Below are positions 57,005-64,000 of a stretch of DNA of 64,000 nucleotides, in pieces (the first letter of the stretch is position 1; the number at the start of each line of letters is the position of its first letter). The stretch lies in assembly GCF_030272895.1 (NCBI RefSeq), contig NZ_JALRNF010000013.1, positions 1 through 64,000 of the forward strand, given 5' to 3'. Below the pieces are notes generated by a model that saw nothing but the letters and a program-made list of their open reading frames with translations, was not told where the DNA came from and made no database searches. Origin of the DNA: Pseudomonas sp. BGr12 (GTDB lineage Bacteria; Pseudomonadota; Gammaproteobacteria; Pseudomonadales; Pseudomonadaceae). The translations under genes and the position numbers were made by a program.

Positions 57005-58008
57005 TGAGGCGCGCGCTCTGGCTGCTGCTGGCGTTATTGATGGCGCTGCTGGTGCCTGCGCTACTCGGCGGAACGGATTTGCCGGCACGTTTGCGCGCCT
57101 TCGCCCCCGGCCTGTTGCTGGGGTTGCTGGGCATGATCCTGCTGTGCTGGGTCATCAATGCCATTCGCCTGCGCCTGTTGTTGGGCAGCCAGGGTAGCAA
57201 CCTGGGCCGGATCAGGAGCCTGGGCGTGATCATGGCCACCGAGTTCGCGATCTGCACCACGCCTGGCGGCAGCGGCGGACCGTTGACCCTGATGGCGCTG
57301 CTGGCCCGCGACCGCATCGGGCCGGCGCGCAGCGGTGCAGTGTTCGCCGCTGACCAGATCAACGATTTGCTGTTCTTCCTTTGCGCCCTGCTGGGGATCG
57401 CCGGCTACGCCCTGTTCCACAGCCTGAACCGCAGCCTGGAGGAAATGCTCGCCGGCAGCGTCTTGCTGATGCTGGGCGTACTGGCAGGTACGGTGGCACT
57501 GGTCAGCTGTCGACGGCGACTACTGCGGCTCAATGGCCGACTGCTGCGCAAGCTGAGGGTATCCGCTGCCCGGCGCCGACGCTGGACGCGTAAAGCGCTG
57601 CATTTCTTCCGCGCCCTGGCCGACACCTGGCGCCTGCCCAAGCGCACCCTGGCCCTGGTGTTCGCCTTGACTTGCGTGCATTGGGGACTGCGCTACAGCG
57701 TGCTGTACCTGGCCCTGCGCGGGTTGGGCGTGGACCTGCAATGGATACTGAGCTTCCTGGTGCAGGTACTCTCGCTCAGCGCCGGACAGTTCAGCCTGCT
57801 GCCCGGAGGTGCCGGCGCCGCCGAACTGACGTCGGCCAGCCTGCTGACGCCGCTGGTGGGCAAATCCACGGCTGCGGCGGCCATCGTGATCTGGCGGGCA
57901 GTGACCTACTACTTTTACCTGATCGCCGGTGGCCCGGTATTTCTTTGCCTGCTCGGCCGCCCATTGCTTGAGCGTTGGCGCCTCAATCAGGCACGGGTGC
58001 GTCGCTAG
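57004..58008 (+). CDS. YbhN/AglD-like integral membrane protein (LPG synthase TM family)
   Basis: 334 residues from the ATG at 57004 (a GTG at 57001 is the only alternative). About eight hydrophobic helices. Family marks are 'ATEFAICTTPGGSGGPLTL' near helix 3 and 'LSAGQFSLLPGGAGAAELTS' near the C-terminus. Relatives include the flippase domain of MprF and YbhN. With the glycosyltransferase and deacetylase it probably handles a glycolipid. The start overlaps the upstream stop by 1 bp. Confidence 0.85.
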   Translation: MRRALWLLLALLMALLVPALLGGTDLPARLRAFAPGLLLGLLGMILLCWVINAIRLRLLLGSQGSNLGRIRSLGVIMATEFAICTTPGGSGGPLTLMALLARDRIGPARSGAVFAADQINDLLFFLCALLGIAGYALFHSLNRSLEEMLAGSVLLMLGVLAGTVALVSCRRRLLRLNGRLLRKLRVSAARRRRWTRKALHFFRALADTWRLPKRTLALVFALTCVHWGLRYSVLYLALRGLGVDLQWILSFLVQVLSLSAGQFSLLPGGAGAAELTSASLLTPLVGKSTAAAAIVIWRAVTYYFYLIAGGPVFLCLLGRPLLERWRLNQARVRR

Positions 58009-58156
58009 GCCCCTGCAATTGCTCCCACAACTGGGCGGCACCGGGGAAATCGGTGCCGTCGTCTGTGTCCAGCGCAGCCGGGTCGTAGCGGCTCAGGCAG
58101 CCCTCGCCGAGGGTCGGCGGGGCCTTGGAGGTTGCTCTGTCGAAGGGATCGGCCAT
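57983..58156 (-). CDS. Small hypothetical protein, 57 residues
   Basis: Begins MADPFDRATSKAPPTLGEGC. GGAGG lies 7-8 bp before the ATG at 58156, good support for translation. It is acidic, with no membrane helix. It overlaps the convergent YbhN-like gene by 26 bp and ends 24 bp upstream of nothing else on its strand; purU lies just upstream on the same strand. No known function. Confidence 0.6.
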   Translation of the reverse strand: MADPFDRATSKAPPTLGEGCLSRYDPAALDTDDGTDFPGAAQLWEQLQGPSDAPVPD

Positions 58157-58179
58157 GCTGCAACCTCCTGCCACGGTGC

Positions 58180-59031
58180 TTAGTTGAACACCACGGTCTT
58201 GTTGCCGTGTACCAGCACGCGGTCTTCCAGGTGATAGCGCAGGCCACGGGCCAGGACCATCTTCTCGACATCACGGCCGAAGCGGACCATGTCCTCGATG
58301 CTGTCGCTGTGGCTGACGCGCACCACGTCCTGCTCGATGATCGGGCCGGCATCCAGTTCTTCGGTCACGTAGTGGCAGGTGGCACCGATCAGTTTCACCC
58401 CGCGCAGGGAAGCCTGGTGATACGGCTTGGCGCCGACGAAGGACGGCAGGAAGCTGTGGTGGATGTTGATCACCTGCTGGGCATACTCCTGGCACAGTTG
58501 CGGCGGCAGGATCTGCATGTAGCGGGCCAGCACCACGACGTCGGCACCGTGCTCCTTGACCAGGCGCGAGACTTCGGCGAACGCCGGTTGCTTGTCTTGC
58601 GGATCGACCGGAACGTGGAAGAACGGGATGCCATGCCACTCGACCATGCTGCGCAGGTCATTGTGGTTGGAGATCACGCACGGGATGTCGCACTCCAGCT
58701 CCTTGGCGTGCCAGCGGTGCAGGAGATCGGCCAGGCAGTGGGATTCACGGCTGGCCATCAGCACCACGCGTTTTTTCTGGTCGGTATCGGTAATGCGCCA
58801 GACCATGGAAAACTCTTCGGCAATCGGCGCGAACGCCTCGCGGAACGCCTCGATGCCGAAGGGCAGGCTCTCGGCGCGAATTTCGTGGCGCATGAAGAAC
58901 CAACCGCTCTGCTCATCGGAGTGATGGCTCGCTTCGTTGATCCAGCCGTTATAGGACGCCAGAAAATTACTGACTTTGGCGACGATGCCAACGCGGTCGG
59001 GGCAAGCAATCACCAGCCGGTAGGTGCGCAT
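58180..59031 (-). CDS. purU: PurU, formyltetrahydrofolate deformylase
   Basis: 283 residues from the ATG at 59031. An N-terminal ACT domain ('YRLVIACPDRVGIVAKVSNF') is followed by a formyltransferase-fold domain with 'CVISNHNDLRSMVEWHGIPF', 'NIHHSFLPSFVGAKPYHQA' and 'GATCHYVTEELDAGPII' (active-site Asn, His and Asp). It hydrolyses 10-formyl-THF to formate and THF, balancing one-carbon pools for purine synthesis. Confidence 0.95.
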   Translation of the reverse strand: MRTYRLVIACPDRVGIVAKVSNFLASYNGWINEASHHSDEQSGWFFMRHEIRAESLPFGIEAFREAFAPIAEEFSMVWRITDTDQKKRVVLMASRESHCLADLLHRWHAKELECDIPCVISNHNDLRSMVEWHGIPFFHVPVDPQDKQPAFAEVSRLVKEHGADVVVLARYMQILPPQLCQEYAQQVINIHHSFLPSFVGAKPYHQASLRGVKLIGATCHYVTEELDAGPIIEQDVVRVSHSDSIEDMVRFGRDVEKMVLARGLRYHLEDRVLVHGNKTVVFN

Positions 59032-59345
59032 GAAAGAGACTCCAGAAACTTCGCAAAGGCGCACATTCTAGCGAGTGCCCGGAAAAACTGCAGTAGGCAA
59101 TGCAGGCGTCCTGTCGCCCGCGTCTGCCGGGCGTGATTGACGGGGCAAGGCCACAGACCGTACCGGGTGACGGCCAAGTTGGGTGTTATCGGAGCGCATT
59201 AGTTTGTAAATTTTTCTTAATGTTTTTTATCGAAACGATTAACTCATGCCCGGTTAATTGCCCAGTTTAATGTTTACTTGGCACTACGCTCTGACTATTA
59301 TTGGGCCCACTGTCTACCTGACACCTCATTCCCAAGGAATAGCCA

Positions 59346-59723
59346 ATGTCCCTGATCAACGAATATCGCGCCACAGAAGAAGCCATCAAAGAACTGCAAG
59401 CCCGCCTGGCCAACCTGTCGAATGACGACAAGCTGAAGAAAGAGCTGGAGTTCGAAGGCAAACTGCGCAACCTGATGGGCGAATATTCGAAATCGCTGCG
59501 CGATATCATTGCGCTGCTTGACCCAGAAGCCAAATCGGTGAAAGCACCACGTGGCGCTGTTAAAACTACCGGCACCAAGCGTGCACGCAAGGTCAAGCAA
59601 TACAAGAACCCGCACAACGGTGAAGTCATCGAGACCAAAGGCGGCAACCACAAGACCCTGAAAGAGTGGAAAGCCAAATGGGGTGGCGATGTGGTTGAAG
59701 GCTGGGCAACCCTGCTGGGTTAA
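59346..59723 (+). CDS. turA: TurA, MvaT-family H-NS-like regulator
   Basis: 125 residues. N-terminal coiled-coil oligomerisation region (about 1-62), a flexible linker with 'SVKAPRGAVKTTG', and a C-terminal DNA-binding domain with 'RARKVKQYKNPHNGEVIETK' and 'GGNHKTLKEWKAKWG', the MvaT-type minor-groove reader. TurA silences AT-rich DNA, for example the TOL Pu promoter. It has a long AT-rich upstream region of 281 bp and a strong terminator, consistent with a highly expressed autoregulated gene. Confidence 0.93.
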   Translation: MSLINEYRATEEAIKELQARLANLSNDDKLKKELEFEGKLRNLMGEYSKSLRDIIALLDPEAKSVKAPRGAVKTTGTKRARKVKQYKNPHNGEVIETKGGNHKTLKEWKAKWGGDVVEGWATLLG

Positions 59724-59759
59724 TCGCCTGCCAGCGCAACCTGATGTTGCACTGATAAA

Positions 59760-59790
59760 AAAACGCCAGCTTGCTGGCGTTTTTTTATTG
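59760..59790 (+). terminator. Intrinsic terminator of turA
   Basis: Stem AACGCCA / TGGCGTT (with GC-TT-GC at the top) flanked by A7 and T7. It lies about 38 bp after the stop and is likely bidirectional, facing sbcB. Confidence 0.92.
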
Positions 59791-59801
59791 TCACTTGCCG
59801 C

Positions 59802-61232
59802 TCAAAGCCCAAACTGCAACTTCAGCCCCTGGGCATGGGTTCGCCACTGCCCGAGCAACTCCCGCTGCGCGGCATCGGCGCTGTCCCAGCAGCCCTGCAG
59901 GGCCTGCTCGAAATCCCCCAGGGTGTTCGGTGCGCCCATCTGCGGATCGCAAAGGCGCTGCTGGCAGAACAATTGCCAGCGTTGCAGCTCCTGCTCATTC
60001 AAGGTCTCGATGAAATTGCGCGCACGGTAGCGAAACAGCAATTCAGGCAATCGTTCATCATCGAACATCCAGTGTCCCTGGCCCAATTGCTGCGGGTCGA
60101 CACTGCGGACTTGTTCGCACAGGCGTCTATCCCGATCGCCGATAAAGCCGTCATACAACTGCTGCTCAGGATCCTCACACGGGGCAAACTCTTCCTCGCG
60201 ATAGATTGCCTGCAGTTTGTCTTGCCAGAGGGATTGAGCCGCACTCAGGTTCAATGCCCGCGCTTTCAGCAAGGACATATCCAGGCCCAGGCGTTGCTGA
60301 TCTTGTTCACGCAATACGGCCAACGGCGCAACCACCGGGCAGCGATTGATATGCACCAACTTCAAGGGCACCGGTAATTGTCCCTCAAGCATTTCATCAC
60401 GTCGGCTGTATAAACGCTGACGTAACGTATCGCCTTCTTCCTGCAACAATGGCTGCGGGTCCAGGTGCAGGTCACAGACAATCAGGGCATTGCGGTTACG
60501 TGGGTGCCAGGCTAATGGCAAAACGACACCTAGGTAGTTGCGCTCAGCAGAGAAACGCCCGGAAATATGCACCAGCGGCTGAAGCAGGCGAATCTGATCC
60601 AGAACTTTCTGTTTACTGCGTAATTGAATCAACCAGTCATAGAGTTTCGGCTGTTTCTGTCGAATCAAACGTGCGAGGGCGATGGTAGCCCGCACATCGC
60701 TGAGCGCTTCGTGCGCCTGGCCATGGTCGATGCCGTTGGCGGCGGTCAGCAACTCCAGGCGCAGGCTGGTCCGCCCGTCCTGCTGCGGCCAGACGATGCC
60801 ATCGGGGCGCAGGGCATAGGCTGCCCGCACCACATCGATCAGATCCCAGCGGCTGTTGCCGCCTTGCCATTCGCGGGCATAAGGATCGAAAAAGTTGCGG
60901 TACAGGCTGTAGCGGGTGACCTCGTCGTCGAATCGCAGGCTGTTGTAGCCGGCCCCACAGGTGCCCGGGCGGGCCAGCTCGGCATGCACCCGGGTCATGA
61001 ATTCGGCTTCACGCAAACCGCGACTGGCCAATTGCGCCGGCGTGATTCCGGTGACCAGGCAGGCGGCCGGATGGGGCAGGATGTCATCGCTGGGTTGGCA
61101 ATACAGATTGACCGGGGCTTCGATCTCGTTGAGGTCGAGATCGGTGCGCACCCCGGCCACCTGCAGTGGCCGGTCATTGCGTGGGTTGATACCGGTGGTT
61201 TCGTAGTCGTGCCAGAAGATGCTGGAGCTCAC
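59802..61232 (-). CDS. sbcB: SbcB, exodeoxyribonuclease I
   Basis: 476 residues, normal for ExoI. The DEDDh nuclease motifs are visible: Asp9/Glu11 in 'FWHDYETTGINP', 'YNSLRFDDEV' and the His/Asp pair in 'AHEALSDVRATIALA'. The SH3-like and C-terminal helical domains follow. It degrades single-stranded DNA 3'-5' in recombination and mismatch repair. Confidence 0.95.
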   Translation of the reverse strand: MSSSIFWHDYETTGINPRNDRPLQVAGVRTDLDLNEIEAPVNLYCQPSDDILPHPAACLVTGITPAQLASRGLREAEFMTRVHAELARPGTCGAGYNSLRFDDEVTRYSLYRNFFDPYAREWQGGNSRWDLIDVVRAAYALRPDGIVWPQQDGRTSLRLELLTAANGIDHGQAHEALSDVRATIALARLIRQKQPKLYDWLIQLRSKQKVLDQIRLLQPLVHISGRFSAERNYLGVVLPLAWHPRNRNALIVCDLHLDPQPLLQEEGDTLRQRLYSRRDEMLEGQLPVPLKLVHINRCPVVAPLAVLREQDQQRLGLDMSLLKARALNLSAAQSLWQDKLQAIYREEEFAPCEDPEQQLYDGFIGDRDRRLCEQVRSVDPQQLGQGHWMFDDERLPELLFRYRARNFIETLNEQELQRWQLFCQQRLCDPQMGAPNTLGDFEQALQGCWDSADAAQRELLGQWRTHAQGLKLQFGL

Positions 61233-61296
61233 GGGGTCGTCCTGAACAGAAGATCGACCAGAGTCTAGGGCCAGTCGCCGGTCACGGCCAGCCTGA

Positions 61297-61656
61297 TCAG
61301 GCCGAGGCGTTCAACGGATGGAAGCTGAAATAGCCGCGCAGGGCGTGCACCAATTGCTCGTACTCACGAGGGGCCTGCAACAGCATGAAGCCGGAATCGT
61401 AATGGCCCGGGGTCTGGTCTTCGTGGCACCACAGGCAACTGGCGGTGAGGTTGATCAGGTGCACGCCACCCCGGCGGACCGGTACTTTGAGTTGCAACTC
61501 GAAATCCGGGCCGACCAGCATGGGCAGCTGGCTGATCAGCATCAGGCCGTCTTCGGACACGTTACCCAGGTAGCCGATGGGCTGATCGGTATAGCGGTTG
61601 AAGACTTTGAGGAAGTAAGGGAGCTGATGACGCTCGATGTGGCGCTCGTCAAACAT
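61297..61656 (-). CDS. PilZ-domain protein
   Basis: 119 residues. The c-di-GMP-binding RxxxR-like segment is 'DERHIERHQLPYFLKVFNR' and the second motif is 'GNVSEDGLMLIS' (N-x-S-x-x-G). A single PilZ barrel with no other domain. It likely works as a stand-alone c-di-GMP receptor. Partner unknown. Confidence 0.85.
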   Translation of the reverse strand: MFDERHIERHQLPYFLKVFNRYTDQPIGYLGNVSEDGLMLISQLPMLVGPDFELQLKVPVRRGGVHLINLTASCLWCHEDQTPGHYDSGFMLLQAPREYEQLVHALRGYFSFHPLNASA

Positions 61657-61781
61657 GGTCGGTATCGCTGTCGGAGACCCTTTAGCAGGGTCGCGCTAGT
61701 GCTGCTGATTTACCTGTGCTTCAGCAACAAGATTAGCGCAACCTGTCCCCTGCGTCACAATGCGTCTCATGCTCTTTAGTA

Positions 61782-62168
61782 TTAACGCCAAGGCGTGGTG
61801 GTGGCCGGTCGGGCTATGGCCGCTTCGCCACTACGCAGATGGCCCAGTTGCTCCAGGGTCTGCAGGCGGGCACGGGCGCGGTAGGCGTATTCGTTCTGCG
61901 GGTAGCGGGCGATGATGTACTGGTAGGTCTGGGCGGCATCGACGTAGAGCTTCTGGCGCTCCAGGCACTGGCCGCGCAGCATCGAGACTTCCGGGTGGAT
62001 GAACGGTCGTGCGCGGCTGGTGCGGTCGACCTGCGACAGTTCGAGCATGACGCGCTCGCAGTTGCCACGGTCGTAGGCGCGGTAGGCGTTGTTCAGATGA
62101 TGGTCCATCGACCAGCGGGTGCAGCCGACGACACTGGTCGCCAGGGCTAGAACGATCAAGGCTCGCAT
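61782..62168 (-). CDS. Putative TPR-like lipoprotein
   Basis: 128 residues from the ATG at 62168 (GGAG upstream). A lipobox 'SVVGC' follows a short hydrophobic signal. The mature part is helical, with a YbgF/TPR-type repeat pattern 'LYVDAAQTYQYIIARYPQNEYAYRARARL'-like in the C-terminal half (quoted in part: 'AAQTYQYIIARYPQNEYAY'). It is probably an outer-membrane-attached adaptor. Function unknown. Confidence 0.75.
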   Translation of the reverse strand: MRALIVLALATSVVGCTRWSMDHHLNNAYRAYDRGNCERVMLELSQVDRTSRARPFIHPEVSMLRGQCLERQKLYVDAAQTYQYIIARYPQNEYAYRARARLQTLEQLGHLRSGEAAIARPATTTPWR

Positions 62169-62280
62169 GGGGGGATCTCCTTTAATGAGCAGTGTATCGG
62201 CGTTTGCTGGCAAATCTATAGGTGGGCCTGGTTCTGTGGTGGCTTGTGATGGTTTGTGAAGGCTTCCAGTTCTGGGGGCT

Positions 62281-62892
62281 TATCCATTTGCCATGGCGGC
62301 GCTGATTCACCTTTCCGCCCTTACGGCGGGCTACTTTGTCGTGGCAAAGTAGCCAAACCGTGCGTCCCTGCATACGGCCCTACGCTGCGCTTCGGGTCCC
62401 TTCCCTCCGGCATTGCTCCCGCTGGGGCGCACCGACGGGCCGTCCCTGGCCCGACGGTGCTTGCAGGCCATCCATGGCCTGCACCCAGCTCCGCAATACC
62501 TCCGCTCAGCCTCCTGAAGGGACGAATCGTGTCGTCTGGACTGACGATGTACGATCAGCAAAAGCAAAAGCAAAGAAGAACCATCGCTTCGCTCCGCTAT
62601 TGCTCTTGCTTCTGAGCACGCGATATTCCAGGCGCCACCAATCGTCCCTTCAGGAGGCCGAGTGGAACCCTTGCGTAGTGGGGCGACGGCCATGGATGGC
62701 CGGCGAGCGCCGCAGGGCCAGGGACGGCCCTTCGGCGCGCCCCCGCGGGAGCAAGGGTGGAAGGAGGGAACCCGAAGCGAAGCGTAGGGCCGGATGCAGG
62801 GACAGGGCGTTTTTGGTTACTTTTGCCGCCAAGCAAAAGTGACCCGCCGTAAGGGCGGAAAGGTGAATCAGCGTCACCCTGGCAAATGGATA
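62281..62892. repeat. 612-bp inverted-repeat element with conserved hairpins
   Basis: The ~247-bp left arm (62281-62527) and ~250-bp right arm (62641-62892) are inverted, diverged copies of one sequence, around a ~113-bp centre. Each arm carries hairpins: CCGCC-CTTAC-GGCGG; GGCTACTTTG / CAAAGTAGCC (62329-62354) against GTTACTTTTGC / GCAAAAGTGAC (62816-62843); and GCACCG.CGGGCC / GGCCCG.CGGTGC (62429-62460) against GCGCCG.AGGGCC / GGCCCT.CGGCGC (62707-62738). Paired bases change together between arms. No credible ORF. It fills most of the 880-bp gap between the lipoprotein gene and pyk. Confidence 0.85.
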
Positions 62893-63047
62893 AAACCACC
62901 ACTCAACTGCCAACGTTCTACCCGCCCAACCGACTCGCGCCCCGTTCAAACGCCCCACGTCCCCTCGAGCAGGTAGTGCAAAGGAACAATGACTACAGCG
63001 AAATTCCAGAGTAGCCTTTCGCTGCGCTTCACTATAGGAGTCTGTGC

Positions 63048-64000
63048 ATGACCATCCGCCGTACCAAAATCGTCGCCACCCTTGGCCCCGCCAGCAACTC
63101 GCCGCAAGTCATCGAACAACTGATCCTTGCCGGCCTGGATGTCGCCCGCCTGAACTTCTCCCACGGCACCCCCGATGAGCACAAGGCCCGCGCCCGCCTG
63201 ATCCGCGAAATCGCGGCAAAACTGGGTCGCCACGTAGCACTGCTCGGCGACCTGCAAGGCCCGAAGATCCGTATCGCCAAATTCGCCAACAAGCGCATCG
63301 AACTCAAAGTCGGTGACCGCTTCACCTTCTCCACCGCCCACCCCCTGACCGAAGGCACCCAGGACATCGTCGGTATCGACTACCCGGACCTGGTCAAGGA
63401 CTGCGGCGTCGGTGACGAGCTGCTGCTCGACGACGGCCGCGTGGTCATGCGCGTAGAGACCGCCACCAGCGATTCCCTGCACTGCTCGGTCCTGATCGGC
63501 GGCCCGCTGTCCGACCACAAGGGCATCAACCGCAAAGGCGGCGGCCTGACCGCCCCGGCCCTGACCGAAAAAGACAAGGCCGACATCAAGCTGGCCGCGG
63601 AAATGGACCTGGACTACCTGGCTGTTTCGTTCCCGCGTGACGCCAGCGACATGGAATACGCCCGTCGCCTGCGCGACGAAGCCGGCGGCAGCGCCTGGCT
63701 GGTGGCCAAGATCGAACGCGCCGAAGCCGTGGCCGACGACGAGACCCTCGATGGCCTGATCGCCGCCAGTGACGCGGTGATGGTTGCCCGTGGCGACCTG
63801 GGCGTGGAAATCGGCGACGCCGAGCTGATCGCGATCCAGAAGAAAATCATCCAGCACGCCCGCCGCAACAACAAGGCCGTGATCGTCGCCACGCAGATGA
63901 TGGAATCGATGATCCAGAATCCGATGCCGACCCGCGCCGAAGTGTCCGACGTGGCCAACGCCGTGCTGGATAACACCGATGCGGTGATGCTCTCGGCCGA
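63048..64000 (+). CDS. pykA: Pyruvate kinase, 5' part (cut by window end)
   Basis: 317 codons are present; the gene runs off the window. AGGAG lies 9 bp before the ATG at 63048. Catalytic barrel features: '[20 protein letters not shown]', '[16 protein letters not shown]', '[14 protein letters not shown]', a B-domain (about 70-170), '[20 protein letters not shown]', the catalytic Lys in '[12 protein letters not shown]' and '[13 protein letters not shown]'. It makes pyruvate and ATP from phosphoenolpyruvate. The II-type sequence suggests pykA rather than pykF. Confidence 0.95.
   Translation, partial: MTIRRTKIVATLGPASNSPQVIEQLILAGLDVARLNFSHGTPDEHKARARLIREIAAKLGRHVALLGDLQGPKIRIAKFANKRIELKVGDRFTFSTAHPLTEGTQDIVGIDYPDLVKDCGVGDELLLDDGRVVMRVETATSDSLHCSVLIGGPLSDHKGINRKGGGLTAPALTEKDKADIKLAAEMDLDYLAVSFPRDASDMEYARRLRDEAGGSAWLVAKIERAEAVADDETLDGLIAASDAVMVARGDLGVEIGDAELIAIQKKIIQHARRNNKAVIVATQMMESMIQNPMPTRAEVSDVANAVLDNTDAVMLSA

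Noticed and set aside
62256..62976. Several short open frames on both strands (60-168 codons)
   Set aside because: They lie in the inverted-repeat element, mirror each other in the two arms, and lack ribosome-binding sites and domains. They are translations of a non-coding repeat.

Overview
The window is a stretch of a Pseudomonas chromosome, most likely the P. putida group. It is GC-rich, has short intergenic gaps, and carries seven paired copies of the typical 'TGTGGGAGCGGGCTTGCCCCGCGAT' type REP palindrome. Gene order (bglX, an alpha-ketoglutarate two-component system and permease, ttgR/ttgABC, a BenF-like porin, the pca cluster, a PiT transporter, a GABA-type chemoreceptor, purU, turA, sbcB, pyk) matches what I remember of the P. 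putida KT2440 region around PP_1362-PP_1403, read in reverse. No integrated phage, intact insertion sequence, CRISPR array, rRNA or tRNA was seen. The first ~110 bases are abnormally G/C-homopolymeric and look like a poor-quality contig edge.

Layout. 0.1-3.5 kb: a methyltransferase, then a lemA-TPM-TPM envelope operon. 3.6-10.6 kb: periplasmic beta-glucosidase BglX, then a MifS/MifR-like sensor and NtrC-type regulator, and an alpha-ketoglutarate permease behind a clear sigma54 promoter. 10.9-11.3 kb: a small exported protein with seven EDGFDRT repeats. 11.4-20.7 kb: small redox and regulatory genes, including a thiamine-diphosphate decarboxylase/aldehyde dehydrogenase pair with a divergent LysR, and a metallo-beta-lactamase-fold plus NmrA-type gene pair with another LysR. 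20.8-28.9 kb: a DHA2 exporter, the repressor TtgR and the TtgABC solvent/antibiotic efflux pump with its operator. 29.3-30.5 kb: an OprD-family porin that carries a PcaR-type operator.

30.6-37.9 kb is a complete sulfate-ester scavenging locus: AtsK alkylsulfatase dioxygenase, SftR-like LysR, AtsR/AtsB/AtsC transporter and AtsA arylsulfatase. 39.3-48.9 kb is the protocatechuate branch of the beta-ketoadipate pathway (pcaC, D, B, T, F, J, I, K and regulator pcaR, all on the minus strand), with PcaR operators at pcaI, pcaR and, in variant form, pcaK. Beside pcaR lies a promoter-hairpin-terminator arrangement that looks like an unannotated small RNA. 49.3-59.7 kb: PiT phosphate transporter, HerA-like ATPase, chemoreceptor, a three-gene translationally coupled envelope operon (glycosyltransferase, DUF2334 deacetylase-like, YbhN-like), purU and the H-NS-like regulator turA. 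59.8-64 kb: exonuclease I, a PilZ protein, a lipoprotein, a 612-bp inverted-repeat element whose two arms keep the same hairpins through compensatory base changes, and the 5' part of pyruvate kinase.

The most novel-looking signals are the long inverted-repeat element at 62.3-62.9 kb, the seven-repeat exported peptide, the candidate small RNA next to pcaR, and a 40-bp IS3-like end-to-end remnant sitting in the loop of a REP pair at 30.55 kb.
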